Assembly: GCF_003732425.1 (NCBI RefSeq)
Contig: NZ_MOBX01000016.1
Span: forward strand, 248,001 to 312,000
Source: Pseudomonas fluorescens
GTDB taxonomy: Bacteria; Pseudomonadota; Gammaproteobacteria; Pseudomonadales; Pseudomonadaceae
Length of the DNA: 64,000 nucleotides
Direction of reading: 5' to 3'
The position numbers and the translations under genes are program-made. Below the pieces are notes generated by a model. The model searched no databases and was not told the origin of the DNA. It was given only the letters and a program-made list of their open reading frames with translations. Positions 1-8,688 of the stretch are shown one piece after another; the stretch's first letter is position 1; each line of letters starts with the position of its first letter.

Positions 1-609
1 GTCGAGCAGACCGGCGTGCGCGCGCACTTCAGCCAACTGACCAGCGCACGCGGCGTGGCCCTGATCGCTCAGGCCCAGGCACGCGGCTTGAAGGTGACGG
101 CGGATGTCGCGTTGTATCAGCTGATTCTGACCGACGAAGCGCTGATCGACTTCAGCAGCCTGTATCACGTGCAGCCGCCACTGCGCACACGTGCGGATCG
201 CGATGGTCTGCGTGAAGCGGTGAAGTCCGGCGTGGTCTCGGCGATTTCCAGCCATCACCAGCCGCACGAACGCGACGCCAAACTGGCACCGTTCGGCGCA
301 ACCGAGCCGGGCATCAGCAGCGTTGAGCTGTTGCTGCCGCTGGCGATGACGTTGGTGGAGGATGGTTTGCTGGATTTACCGACCTTGCTGGCGCGGCTGA
401 GCGCAGGCCCGGCCGAGGCGTTGCGCCTGCCGGCGGGCAAACTGGCGGTCGGTGGTGCGGCAGATATCGTGCTGTTCGATCCGCAGGCTTCCACAGTCGC
501 CGGTGAACACTGGTTGTCGAAGGGTGAGAACTGCCCGTTTGTAGGCCACACGTTGCCGGGTGTGGTTCGCTACACCTTGGTGGATGGGCGGATCAGTCAC
601 CAGGCGTAA
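1..609 (+). CDS. pyrC': Non-catalytic dihydroorotase-like protein PyrC' (C-terminal part)
   Basis: The reading frame is open at base 1, so only the last 202 residues are present; the start lies outside the window. The sequence is the C-terminal half of an amidohydrolase-fold dihydroorotase. Active enzymes of this family carry a D-H-A-P-H motif whose Asp is the catalytic base. Here the matching stretch (codons at 244-267) reads I-S-S-H-H-Q-P-H, so that Asp is replaced by His. In Pseudomonas such a PyrC' is encoded next to pyrB and is known as an inactive partner needed to assemble aspartate transcarbamoylase. pyrB itself is not in view, so the role is inferred from family knowledge. Confidence 0.85.
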   Translation, partial: VEQTGVRAHFSQLTSARGVALIAQAQARGLKVTADVALYQLILTDEALIDFSSLYHVQPPLRTRADRDGLREAVKSGVVSAISSHHQPHERDAKLAPFGATEPGISSVELLLPLAMTLVEDGLLDLPTLLARLSAGPAEALRLPAGKLAVGGAADIVLFDPQASTVAGEHWLSKGENCPFVGHTLPGVVRYTLVDGRISHQA

Positions 610-614
610 ATCTC

Positions 615-717
615 TGTGGCGAGGGAGCTTGCTCCCGCTGGACTGCGCAGCAGGCCCTCTTTTAAATCAAGAGAGGGGCCGCTTCGTGACCCAGCGGGAG
701 CAAGCTCCCTCGCCACA
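615..717. repeat. REP inverted pair, GTGGCGAGGG type
   Basis: Two arms, TGTGGCGAGGGAGCTTGCTC and its reverse complement, face each other around a short GC-rich centre. The copy fills the gap between two convergent genes and ends 3 bp from the stop of the TM2 gene. It can fold into a long hairpin and may help terminate both transcripts. Confidence 0.85.
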
Positions 718-719
718 AC

Positions 720-1151
720 TTACTGGAAAGCGCCGCGGTTCTGGGCGTTACGCACCGACACCTGATCATTCAGCGTCCAGAAGTCATACAGCACGCCAAT
801 AAAGAACAACCCGCCCGTCAGCAGGTACAGCAACCCGCTGATCCACTTGCCTTGGTACATCCGGTGCACGCCGAACACGCCAAGGAACGTCAGCAGAATC
901 CACGCCACGTTGTACTCGATCGGCCCTGCGGTAAAACGCAGATCCGCCTCACGGTCCATCGCCGGGATCAGGAACAGGTCGATCAGCCAGCCAATGCCCA
1001 GCAAACCGAAGGTGAAGAACCAGATCGTCCCGGTCACCGGTTTGCCGTAATAGAAGCGGTGAGCACCGGTAAATCCGAAAATCCACAGCAGATAACCGAT
1101 GATTTTGCTGTGCGTATCTTGCTGCTGAACAAATTGTTGATAGGGGTTCAT
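720..1151 (-). CDS. TM2 domain membrane protein
   Basis: A 143-residue protein with two TM2-like units. The first covers about residues 16-65 (K-I-I-G-Y-L-L-W-I-F-G, then G-A-H-R-F-Y-Y-G-K) and the second about residues 83-125 (F-G-V-H-R-M-Y-Q-G-K). Each has two membrane helices around a short polar turn with the His-Arg-[FM]-Tyr signature. It has no signal peptide and should sit in the inner membrane. Function in bacteria is unknown. It is transcribed divergently from the NlpC/P60 gene and converges with pyrC'. Confidence 0.8.
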   Translation of the reverse strand: MNPYQQFVQQQDTHSKIIGYLLWIFGFTGAHRFYYGKPVTGTIWFFTFGLLGIGWLIDLFLIPAMDREADLRFTAGPIEYNVAWILLTFLGVFGVHRMYQGKWISGLLYLLTGGLFFIGVLYDFWTLNDQVSVRNAQNRGAFQ

Positions 1152-1399
1152 GAAGACCTCGATTCACACGATAGATAAATATTCTTGAATTCTTTGTGAC
1201 TTTTTTACAGGTAGCCGACGTACGGCAAATGTTACCGTTACTACCGTCAAAGCCTTATAGCACCTGACTTCTGTCCGACAATTGCGTCCATTTGCCGCTT
1301 ATTTGGTTCCGTTGGCCTCCAACTGAATCGACCAACGGACTCGGAATGAAAAAAAACTCTGTTATAAAGTTGCGCGCTATCACTAAAGAGCCACGCCTA
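1152..1399. other. Divergent intergenic region
   Basis: About 250 bp separate the TM2 gene from the NlpC/P60 gene. It must hold both promoters. An AT-rich stretch lies near 1170-1210. No clear RNA gene or operator was recognised. A longer reading frame of the peptidase gene extends back to 1292, but its extra residues are not signal-peptide-like. Confidence 0.4.
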
Positions 1400-2023
1400 A
1401 TGCGACCATTTTTCAAGACATGGCTAACCATTTGCCTATTAATGCCACTGGCCGCCCACGCCACCAATCGTGAGCAACGTCTTCCCAACGTTAACGGTTT
1501 CACCCCTAAATCCCATGCTTCGGCTCCTTCGAGCAAAAGCAGCAAAAGCAAAACCACCACGCTGAGCAGCAAAAGCCACAGCAAGCTGGTGCCACCGATG
1601 GCGAGCAAGGAAAGCAGCAATGTGCTGAGCCGTGCGGTGAACGTCCTCGGTACCCCTTATCGTTGGGGCGGCAGCAGCCCAAGTAAAGGCTTCGATTGCA
1701 GCGGTCTGGTGAAATACGCGTTCAACGACGCCACGTTCGACCTGCCACGCACCTCCAACGCCATGGCCAGCGGTCACGGCGAGAAAGTCGAGCGCAAGGA
1801 TCTGAAGCCGGGCGACCTGATTTTCTTCAACATCAAGAGCCGCCGGGTCAACCACGTTGCCATCTACCTGGGCAACGACCGCTTCATCCACGCCCCGCGT
1901 CGTGGCAAAGCGGTAAGCATCGATACGCTGAACAAGCCTTATTGGGAACAGCATTACGTGGTGGCCAAGCGTGTGTTGCCGAAAGAGCCTGCCGGCAAGC
2001 AGATGCGCGTGGTTCAGCGCTAA
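1400..2023 (+). CDS. C40 (NlpC/P60) family cell-wall peptidase
   Basis: A 207-residue secreted peptidase. The ATG at 1400 was chosen because it is followed at once by a signal peptide (M-R-P-F-F-K-T-W then a hydrophobic stretch ending A-A-H-A). Next come a Ser/Lys-rich linker and an NlpC/P60 domain. The catalytic Cys is in F-D-C-S-G-L-V, the His in V-N-H-V-A-I-Y-L-G, and the third polar residue in F-I-H-A-P-R. Family members cut peptide crosslinks of murein (gamma-D-Glu to diaminopimelate) in the periplasm. The gene is single and followed by a REP. Confidence 0.88.
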   Translation: MRPFFKTWLTICLLMPLAAHATNREQRLPNVNGFTPKSHASAPSSKSSKSKTTTLSSKSHSKLVPPMASKESSNVLSRAVNVLGTPYRWGGSSPSKGFDCSGLVKYAFNDATFDLPRTSNAMASGHGEKVERKDLKPGDLIFFNIKSRRVNHVAIYLGNDRFIHAPRRGKAVSIDTLNKPYWEQHYVVAKRVLPKEPAGKQMRVVQR

Positions 2024-2035
2024 CAAACGATCAAC

Positions 2036-2129
2036 TGTGGCGAGGGAGCTTGCTCCCGCTTGAGTGCGCAGCGCTCACAAGCTTTTGGGGCCGCTGCGCA
2101 GCCCAGCGGGAGCAAGCTCCCTCGCCACA
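2036..2129. repeat. REP inverted pair, GTGGCGAGGG type
   Basis: Same family as the copy near 615: the arms TGTGGCGAGGGAGCTTGC and reverse complement enclose a central imperfect palindrome. It lies between the convergent C40 peptidase and pilT genes. Confidence 0.85.
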
Positions 2130-2146
2130 AATTTGCATTCCAACCC

Positions 2147-3181
2147 TCAGAAATTATCCGGCGTACGTGCCTTCTCCCGCGCATGCTCGCGGCTGATCAA
2201 ACCCTTGGTCACCAGATCCTTCAGGCACATGTCGAGAGTCTGCATCCCCAGCGACCCACCGGTCTGAATCGCCGAATACATCTGCGCGACCTTGTCCTCA
2301 CGGATCAGGTTACGGATCGCCGACGTGCCCAGCATGATCTCGTGCGCCGCCACCCGCCCGCCGCCGACTTTCTTGATCAGCGTCTGCGAAACCACCGCCA
2401 GCAACGACTCCGACAGCATCGAGCGCACCATCGACTTCTCGTCCCCGGGAAACACGTCCACGACCCGGTCAATGGTTTTCGCGGCAGACGTGGTGTGCAA
2501 GGTGCCGAACACCAAGTGCCCGGTCTCAGCAGCGGTCAGGGCCAGACGAATGGTTTCCAGGTCACGCATCTCGCCCACCAGAATCACGTCCGGATCCTCA
2601 CGCAATGCCGAACGCAAAGCTGTGGCAAAACTGCGGGTATCACGGTGGACTTCACGCTGATTGATCAGGCATTTGCGCGATTCGTGAACGAACTCGATCG
2701 GATCTTCAATGGTGAGGATGTGGTGATGCCGATGGGTATTGAGGTAATCGATCATCGCCGCCAGCGTGGTCGACTTGCCCGAGCCGGTCGGCCCGGTCAC
2801 CAGCACCAGCCCGCGCGGCGCATCGGTGATCTTGCGAAAGACGTCGCCCATGGCCAGGTCTTCCATGCTCAGTACTTTCGACGGAATGGTACGGAATACC
2901 GCGCCGGCGCCTCGGTTCTGGTTAAAGGCGTTGACCCGGAAACGCGCCACACCCGGCACTTCGAAGGAAAAATCGGTTTCCAGGTGTTTCTCGAAGTCGA
3001 CCCGCTGGGTGTCGTTCATGATGTCGTAGATCAATTCGTGCACTTGCTTGTGATCCAGCGCCGGCAGATTGATCCGCCGCACATCGCCATCGACGCGGAT
3101 CATCGGCGGCAGACCGGCCGACAAGTGCAGGTCGGAAGCGCCTTGTTTGGCGCTGAAGGCCAGCAGTTCAGTGATATCCAT
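2147..3181 (-). CDS. pilT: Twitching motility retraction ATPase PilT
   Basis: The 344-residue hexameric ATPase depolymerises type IV pili at the inner-membrane base. The ATG at 3181 (M-D-I-T-E-L-L-A-F) gives the usual family start and length; a longer upstream extension overlaps the yggS start and was rejected. Visible motifs are Walker A (G-P-T-G-S-G-K-S-T), the Asp box (T-I-E-D-P-I-E-F), Walker B (D-V-I-L-V-G-E-M-R-D), the His box (G-T-L-H-T) and the conserved A-I-R-N-L-I-R-E near the C-terminus. It is divergent from yggS. In P. aeruginosa pilU follows pilT; here no pilU is present and the next gene points the other way. Confidence 0.96.
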   Translation of the reverse strand: MDITELLAFSAKQGASDLHLSAGLPPMIRVDGDVRRINLPALDHKQVHELIYDIMNDTQRVDFEKHLETDFSFEVPGVARFRVNAFNQNRGAGAVFRTIPSKVLSMEDLAMGDVFRKITDAPRGLVLVTGPTGSGKSTTLAAMIDYLNTHRHHHILTIEDPIEFVHESRKCLINQREVHRDTRSFATALRSALREDPDVILVGEMRDLETIRLALTAAETGHLVFGTLHTTSAAKTIDRVVDVFPGDEKSMVRSMLSESLLAVVSQTLIKKVGGGRVAAHEIMLGTSAIRNLIREDKVAQMYSAIQTGGSLGMQTLDMCLKDLVTKGLISREHAREKARTPDNF

Positions 3182-3237
3182 AGCGCTCCTCAATTCCAGT
3201 AGAATGCCGCGAACCTTCAGACCGCCGGCGCCTCTTG

Positions 3238-3924
3238 ATGTCCACGATAGCAGACAACATTCTCCAGGTTGGTTCGCGCATCCAGACCGCGACCCAAGCC
3301 GCACACCGTCCTGAAAACAGCGTCCAGCTGCTCGCCGTGAGCAAGACCAAGCCCGCCGCAGCCCTGCGCGAAGCGTATGCCGCCGGCCTGCGCGACTTTG
3401 GCGAGAACTATCTGCAGGAAGCCTTGGGCAAACAGCTCGAACTGGTCGACCTGCCCTTGATCTGGCACTTCATCGGCCCCATTCAATCGAACAAGACTCG
3501 CGCCATCGCCGAGCATTTCGACTGGGTGCACTCCGTGGATCGCCTGAAAATCGCTCAACGTCTGTCCGAACAGCGCCCGGCCGAACTGCCACCGCTGAAC
3601 ATCTGCATTCAGGTCAACGTCAGCGGTGAGGCGAGCAAGTCCGGCTGCACCCCGGCCGACCTGCCAGCACTGGCCGCAGCCATCAGCGCCCTGCCCCGGT
3701 TGAAACTGCGCGGTTTGATGGCGATTCCCGAGCCGACCGAAGATCGCGCCGAGCAAGACGCGGCCTTCGCCGCCGTACAGAAGCTGCAGGCGAGCCTCAA
3801 GCTGCCGCTCGACACATTGTCCATGGGCATGAGCCACGACCTCGAGTCGGCCATCGCCCAAGGCGCCACCTGGGTGCGTATCGGTACTGCCCTGTTTGGT
3901 GCCAGAGATTATTCCCAGTCTTGA
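3238..3924 (+). CDS. yggS: Pyridoxal phosphate homeostasis protein (YggS/PLPBP)
   Basis: A 228-residue TIM-barrel PLP-binding protein of the YggS/PROSC family. The PLP-binding Lys is residue 36 (A-V-S-K-T-K), the same number as in E. coli. Family members buffer cellular PLP and affect amino-acid and keto-acid balance; no catalytic reaction is established. The ATG at 3238 is preferred over the TTG one codon upstream. It is followed by proC 23 bp downstream, the common yggS-proC-yggT-yggU order, so the four genes probably form one operon. Confidence 0.93.
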   Translation: MSTIADNILQVGSRIQTATQAAHRPENSVQLLAVSKTKPAAALREAYAAGLRDFGENYLQEALGKQLELVDLPLIWHFIGPIQSNKTRAIAEHFDWVHSVDRLKIAQRLSEQRPAELPPLNICIQVNVSGEASKSGCTPADLPALAAAISALPRLKLRGLMAIPEPTEDRAEQDAAFAAVQKLQASLKLPLDTLSMGMSHDLESAIAQGATWVRIGTALFGARDYSQS

Positions 3925-3947
3925 ACGATTCCAGATAAGGACCACAC

Positions 3948-4766
3948 ATGAGCAACACACGTATTGCGTTTATCGGTGCGGGCAACATGGCGGCCAGTCT
4001 GATTGGCGGCCTGCGCGCCAAGGGTCTGGAAGCAGCGCAGATCCGCGCCAGCGACCCGGGTGAAGAAACCCGCGCCAAAGTCAGTGCCGAACACGGCATC
4101 GAAACCTTCGCGGACAACGCCCAGGCCATCGACGGCGTCGATGTGATTGTGCTGGCAGTCAAGCCGCAGGCGATGAAAGCCGTGTGCGAGGCGATTCGCC
4201 CAAGCCTGAAGCCGAATCAACTGGTGGTGTCGATTGCCGCCGGCATCACCTGCGCGAGCATGACCGCCTGGCTCGGCGAGCAGCCGATCGTGCGCTGCAT
4301 GCCGAACACCCCGGCGCTGCTGCGTCAGGGCGTCAGCGGTCTTTACGCGACCAGCGAAGTGACCGCCGAGCAACGTCAGCAAGCCGAAGAGCTGCTGTCC
4401 GCCGTCGGCATAGCCCTGTGGCTCAACGAAGAACAGCAACTTGATGCCGTCACTGCGGTGTCCGGCTCCGGCCCGGCGTACTTCTTCCTGCTGATCGAAG
4501 CCATGACCGCTGCCGGCGTCAAACTCGGCCTGCCGAAAGACATCGCAGAACAACTGACCCTGCAAACCGCCCTCGGCGCCGCGCACATGGCGGTTTCCAG
4601 TGACGTCGACGCCGCCGAATTGCGCCACCGCGTGACCTCGCCAAATGGCACCACGGAAGCTGCAATCAAATCATTCCAGGCCAATGGCTTCGAAGCCCTG
4701 GTCGAAACCGCACTCGGCGCCGCCGCGCACCGCTCGGCCGAAATGGCCGAACAACTGGGCAAATAA
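3948..4766 (+). CDS. proC: Pyrroline-5-carboxylate reductase
   Basis: A 272-residue enzyme that reduces 1-pyrroline-5-carboxylate to L-proline with NAD(P)H, the last step of proline synthesis. The N-terminal Rossmann motif is I-A-F-I-G-A-G-N-M-A-A-S. The C-terminal dimerisation/active-site region holds S-G-S-G-P-A-Y-F-F and the late signature H-R-V-T-S-P-N-G-T-T. Length matches the family. It lies between yggS and yggT with short gaps. Confidence 0.96.
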   Translation: MSNTRIAFIGAGNMAASLIGGLRAKGLEAAQIRASDPGEETRAKVSAEHGIETFADNAQAIDGVDVIVLAVKPQAMKAVCEAIRPSLKPNQLVVSIAAGITCASMTAWLGEQPIVRCMPNTPALLRQGVSGLYATSEVTAEQRQQAEELLSAVGIALWLNEEQQLDAVTAVSGSGPAYFFLLIEAMTAAGVKLGLPKDIAEQLTLQTALGAAHMAVSSDVDAAELRHRVTSPNGTTEAAIKSFQANGFEALVETALGAAAHRSAEMAEQLGK

Positions 4767-4776
4767 GGAGCCTTAC

Positions 4777-5367
4777 ATGATTGGATTGAACACCGCAGCG
4801 GTTTACGTGCTGCAAACCCTCGGCAGTCTGTACCTGCTGATCGTGCTGCTGCGCTTCGTCCTGCAACTGGTGCGGGCGAACTTCTACAACCCGCTGTGCC
4901 AGTTCGTGGTCAAGGCGACCCAGCCGCTGCTCAAGCCTCTGCGCCGAATCATCCCGAGCCTGTTCGGTCTGGACATGTCGTCGCTGGTGCTGGCGATTCT
5001 GGTGCAACTGGCGCTGATGGCGCTGACCCTGCTGCTGACTTACGGCACCACCGGCAACCCGCTGCAACTGGTGATCTGGTCGCTGATCGGCGTGACCGCG
5101 CTGTTCCTGAAGATCTTCTTCTTCGCCCTGATCATCAGCGTGATTCTGTCGTGGGTCGCGCCGGGCAGCCACAACCCGGGTGCTGAACTGGTCAACCAGA
5201 TCTGCGAGCCGGCGCTGGCGCCGTTCCGCCGCTTCCTGCCGAATCTCGGCGGTCTGGACCTGTCGCCGATCTTCGCCTTCCTCGCGTTGAAGCTGATCGA
5301 CATGCTGGTGATCAACAATCTGGCGGCAATGACGATGATGCCGGAAATCCTGCGCTTGCTGATGTGA
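4777..5367 (+). CDS. yggT: YggT family membrane protein
   Basis: A 196-residue inner-membrane protein made of two YggT repeats, each a pair of hydrophobic helices ending in a P-[FL]-[LR]-R-[FI]-[IL]-P-like amphipathic segment (P-L-R-R-I-I-P-S and F-R-R-F-L-P-N). The ATG at 4777 has AAGGAG 6 bp upstream; the open frame further upstream lies inside proC and is not used. The function is not firmly known; homologues are linked to osmotic tolerance and to division/FtsH-related phenotypes. Confidence 0.9.
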   Translation: MIGLNTAAVYVLQTLGSLYLLIVLLRFVLQLVRANFYNPLCQFVVKATQPLLKPLRRIIPSLFGLDMSSLVLAILVQLALMALTLLLTYGTTGNPLQLVIWSLIGVTALFLKIFFFALIISVILSWVAPGSHNPGAELVNQICEPALAPFRRFLPNLGGLDLSPIFAFLALKLIDMLVINNLAAMTMMPEILRLLM

Positions 5368-5654
5368 GCTGGTTCCGATGGGACGGTGACGACTTGATCC
5401 TCGAGTGTCACCTGCAACCGGCAGCCCGTAGCGATGATTTCGCCGGGCTGCACGGTGATCGGTTGAAGATTCGCCTGACTGCGCCGCCGGTTGAGGGCAA
5501 GGCTAATGCGTACCTGATGGGCTTTCTGGCCAAGGCGTTTGGGGTATCCAAGAGCCAGGTCAGTTTGCTCAGTGGTGAGTTGAACCGGCAGAAGCGGGTG
5601 AAGATCTGCTCGCCGAAGAAGCTGCCGGATTTGCCTGACCTGGTACGCCCCTGA
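5364..5654 (+). CDS. yggU: DUF167 (YggU) family protein
   Basis: A 96-residue soluble protein of the DUF167/YggU family. Signature residues include V-E-G-K-A-N-A-Y-L and the central L-S-G-E-L-N-R-Q-K-R-V-K-I. It begins at a GTG that overlaps the yggT stop by 4 bp, which argues for translational coupling. The family is widespread but has no assigned activity. Confidence 0.88.
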   Translation: MSWFRWDGDDLILECHLQPAARSDDFAGLHGDRLKIRLTAPPVEGKANAYLMGFLAKAFGVSKSQVSLLSGELNRQKRVKICSPKKLPDLPDLVRP

Positions 5655-5659
5655 TCTCC

Positions 5660-5780
5660 TGTGGCGAGGGGATTTATCCCCGTTGGGTGGCGAAGCCGCC
5701 CCCTGCATTCTGGAAGACAAACCAGGTTGGCAGGTTTACGACTGCTGCGCAGCCGAGCGGGGATAAATCCCCTCGCCACA
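5660..5780. repeat. REP inverted pair, GTGGCGAGGGGATTTATCCCC subtype
   Basis: Arms of TGTGGCGAGGGGATTTATCC and its reverse complement frame a centre of about 70 bp. The arm core is itself a hairpin (GGGGATTTATCCCC). It separates the yggU and metX operons. Confidence 0.85.
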
Positions 5781-5866
5781 GATGAATGAAGCAGCGCCTG
5801 ATCGTTGCTTGCCGCTAACCCCCCCGGTCTTTAGACTTACGCCTCATTTCAACGAGAGCAGGGTCG

Positions 5867-7006
5867 ATGCCAACTGCCTTTCCCACCGATTCTGTTGGTC
5901 TGGTGACGCCGCAAACCGCGCACTTCAGCGAACCGCTGGCCTTGGCCTGTGGTCGTTCGCTGGCCGCCTATGACCTGATCTACGAAACCTACGGCACGCT
6001 GAACGCGCAAGCGAGCAACGCCGTGCTGATTTGCCACGCCTTGTCCGGCCATCATCACGCAGCCGGCTATCACAGCGTCGACGACCGCAAACCCGGTTGG
6101 TGGGACAGCTGCATCGGCCCGGGCAAACCGATCGACACAAACAAGTTCTTCGTGGTCAGCCTGAACAACCTCGGCGGCTGCAACGGCTCCACCGGCCCGA
6201 GCAGCATCAACCCGGAGACCGGCAAACCGTTCGGTGCCGACTTCCCGGTGCTCACCGTGGAAGACTGGGTGCACAGCCAGGCGCGTCTGGCCGACCTGCT
6301 CGGCATCCGCCAGTTCGCCGCAGTGATCGGTGGCAGCCTCGGCGGCATGCAGGCGCTGCAATGGACCATCACCTACCCGGATCGCGTGCGTCACTGCCTG
6401 GCCATCGCCTCGGCACCGAAGTTGTCGGCGCAGAACATCGCCTTCAACGAGGTGGCGCGCCAGGCAATCCTCACCGATCCGGAATTCCACGGCGGTTCGT
6501 TCCAGGAAGCCGGCGTGATCCCCAAGCGCGGCCTGATGCTGGCGCGGATGGTCGGGCACATCACTTACCTGTCCGACGACTCCATGGGCGAGAAATTCGG
6601 CCGTGGCCTGAAGAGCGAAAAGCTCAACTACGACTTCCACAGCGTCGAGTTTCAGGTCGAAAGCTACCTGCGTTATCAGGGCGAAGAGTTCTCCGGGCGT
6701 TTCGACGCCAACACTTATCTGTTGATGACCAAGGCGCTGGATTACTTCGATCCGGCGGCGAACTTCGACGATAACCTGGCGAAAACCTTTGAAAACGCCA
6801 CGGCCAAATTCTGCGTAATGTCGTTCACCACCGACTGGCGTTTCTCCCCGGCGCGTTCACGGGAACTGGTGGATGCACTGATGGCGGCACGCAAAGACGT
6901 CAGCTACCTGGAAATCGACGCACCGCAGGGCCACGACGCCTTCCTGATTCCGATCCCTCGCTACTTGCAGGCGTTCGGCAATTACATGAACCGAATCACG
7001 TTGTGA
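5867..7006 (+). CDS. metX: Homoserine O-acyltransferase MetX
   Basis: A 379-residue alpha/beta-hydrolase that acylates L-homoserine at the first committed step of methionine synthesis. The nucleophile Ser is in G-G-S-L-G-G-M-Q-A, and the family loop N-N-L-G-G-C-N-G-S-T-G-P is near residue 100. The His of the triad is in G-H-D-A-F-L near the end. From family knowledge, Pseudomonas MetX proteins are reported to use succinyl-CoA rather than acetyl-CoA (MetXS); the sequence alone does not settle this. It is followed by metW 7 bp later, the conserved metXW pair. Confidence 0.94.
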   Translation: MPTAFPTDSVGLVTPQTAHFSEPLALACGRSLAAYDLIYETYGTLNAQASNAVLICHALSGHHHAAGYHSVDDRKPGWWDSCIGPGKPIDTNKFFVVSLNNLGGCNGSTGPSSINPETGKPFGADFPVLTVEDWVHSQARLADLLGIRQFAAVIGGSLGGMQALQWTITYPDRVRHCLAIASAPKLSAQNIAFNEVARQAILTDPEFHGGSFQEAGVIPKRGLMLARMVGHITYLSDDSMGEKFGRGLKSEKLNYDFHSVEFQVESYLRYQGEEFSGRFDANTYLLMTKALDYFDPAANFDDNLAKTFENATAKFCVMSFTTDWRFSPARSRELVDALMAARKDVSYLEIDAPQGHDAFLIPIPRYLQAFGNYMNRITL

Positions 7007-7013
7007 GAAAGCC

Positions 7014-7634
7014 ATGAGAGCTGATCTGGAAATCATCCAGGAATGGATCCCCGCCGGCAGCCGCGTCCTCGACCTCGGTTGCGGTGACGGCGAGCTGCTG
7101 ACCTGGCTGCGCGACAACAAGAATGTCACCGGTTATGGCCTGGAAAACGACGCCGATAACATCGCCGAATGCGTGGCCAAAGGCATCAACGTCATCGAGC
7201 AGGATCTGGACAAGGGGCTGGGCAACTTCGCCAGCAACAGTTTCGACATCGTCGTCATGACCCAGGCCCTGCAAGCGGTGCACTACCCGGACAAGATCCT
7301 CGACGAAATGCTCCGGGTCGGCCGTCAGTGCATTATTACTTTCCCGAATTTCGGTCACTGGCGCTGCCGCTGGTACCTGGCGAGCAAGGGGCGCATGCCG
7401 GTTTCCGAGTTCCTGCCGTACACCTGGTACAACACGCCGAACATTCACTTCTGCACCTTCGAAGACTTTGAAGAACTTTGCCGCGAACGTGATGCGAAGG
7501 TCATTGATCGGCTTGCCGTGGATCAACAGCACCGTCACGGGTGGGCCAGTAAGCTATGGCCTAATCTGTTAGGTGAGATCGGTATCTACCGCGTCAGCAG
7601 CCCGCAGCTTGCAGACCACAAAGTCGCGGTCTGA
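7014..7634 (+). CDS. metW: MetW, MetX-associated methyltransferase-fold protein
   Basis: A 206-residue protein with a class I SAM-methyltransferase fold; motif I is V-L-D-L-G-C-G-D-G-E-L. It is the standard partner of metX in proteobacteria. Published work on related species reports that MetW binds and supports MetX activity; no methylation target is established. The 7-bp gap after metX implies one transcript. Confidence 0.93.
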   Translation: MRADLEIIQEWIPAGSRVLDLGCGDGELLTWLRDNKNVTGYGLENDADNIAECVAKGINVIEQDLDKGLGNFASNSFDIVVMTQALQAVHYPDKILDEMLRVGRQCIITFPNFGHWRCRWYLASKGRMPVSEFLPYTWYNTPNIHFCTFEDFEELCRERDAKVIDRLAVDQQHRHGWASKLWPNLLGEIGIYRVSSPQLADHKVAV

Positions 7635-7660
7635 ATCCCGTCATTTCGAGGAGCACGATC

Positions 7661-8095
7661 ATGGGTCGTTTAGCGTTGTTGTTATTAACTGCCTGCCTGA
7701 GCGCCAGCGCCCTGGCGGCCGACGTCATCAAGGGCGAGCGTCAGGAAACCTTTGGCGACGTCACGGTGCACTACAACACTTTCAACTCGACGTTTCTGAC
7801 GCCGGACATCGCCAAGGCTGCGGAACTGGTGCGCAGCAAGAATCAGGGCGTGATCAATGTCTCGGTGATCAAGGACGGCAAACCGCTGATCGCCAACGTC
7901 ACCGGCACGGTCAAAGACCTGACCAGCCAGAGCGTGCCGCTGAATTTCCGCCAGATCACCGAACAGGGCGCGATCTACTACATCGCCCAGTACCCGGTGG
8001 AGCAGCAGGAAACCCGCACTTTTGAAATCAAGGTGCAGAACGGCGACAAGATCAACACTATCAATTTCAACCAAGAACTCTTTCCCGGCGAATGA
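7661..8095 (+). CDS. DUF4426 periplasmic protein
   Basis: A 144-residue protein with a Sec signal peptide (about residues 1-19, ending S-A-L-A before A-D-V). The mature part is a single beta-rich DUF4426 domain. It overlaps the start of rdgB by 4 bp, so it is translated with rdgB. The function is unknown. The metW-DUF4426-rdgB-hemW order is typical of Pseudomonas. Confidence 0.85.
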   Translation: MGRLALLLLTACLSASALAADVIKGERQETFGDVTVHYNTFNSTFLTPDIAKAAELVRSKNQGVINVSVIKDGKPLIANVTGTVKDLTSQSVPLNFRQITEQGAIYYIAQYPVEQQETRTFEIKVQNGDKINTINFNQELFPGE

Positions 8096-8688
8096 TGAAC
8101 ATCAAGCAGCTCGTACTGGCCAGCCATAACGCCGGCAAACTCAAAGAACTTCAGGCCATGCTCGGCGACTCGGTGCAACTGCGCTCGATTGGCGAGTGGA
8201 GCAAGGTCGAGCCGGAAGAAACCGGTCTGTCGTTCGTCGAGAACGCGATTCTCAAGGCGCGTAACGCCGCACGTATTTCCGGGCTGCCAGCGCTGGCCGA
8301 CGATTCCGGGCTGGCCGTGGACTTCCTCGGCGGCGCGCCGGGCATCTACTCGGCGCGTTATGCCGACGGCAAGGGCGACGCGGCGAACAACGCCAAATTG
8401 CTCGATGCGCTGAAAGATGTGCCGGAAGCCGAACGCGGCGCGCAGTTCGTCTGCGTGCTGGCACTGGTGCGTCACGCTGACGATCCGTTGCCGATCCTCT
8501 GCGAAGGCCTGTGGCACGGACGCATTCTGACGGCCGCCAGCGGCGAGCACGGTTTCGGCTATGACCCACTGTTCTGGGTGCCGGAGCGTGACGTGTCCAG
8601 CGCCGAACTGAGCCCGGCCTACAAGAACCAGATCAGCCACCGCGCCCGTGCAATGGATCTGCTGCGCCAGCGTCTGGGCCTGAAATGA
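8092..8688 (+). CDS. rdgB: XTP/dITP diphosphatase (RdgB/HAM1)
   Basis: A 198-residue house-cleaning enzyme that hydrolyses dITP, XTP and ITP to monophosphates, keeping deaminated purines out of nucleic acids. Family motifs are seen: L-A-S-H-N-A-G-K-L-K-E-L at the N-terminus, A-D-D-S-G-L-A-V-D in the middle, and G-F-G-Y-D-P-L-F toward the C-terminus. The start at 8092 overlaps the previous stop; an ATG follows directly at 8095, so the exact start may be one codon later. Confidence 0.95.
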   Translation: MMNIKQLVLASHNAGKLKELQAMLGDSVQLRSIGEWSKVEPEETGLSFVENAILKARNAARISGLPALADDSGLAVDFLGGAPGIYSARYADGKGDAANNAKLLDALKDVPEAERGAQFVCVLALVRHADDPLPILCEGLWHGRILTAASGEHGFGYDPLFWVPERDVSSAELSPAYKNQISHRARAMDLLRQRLGLK

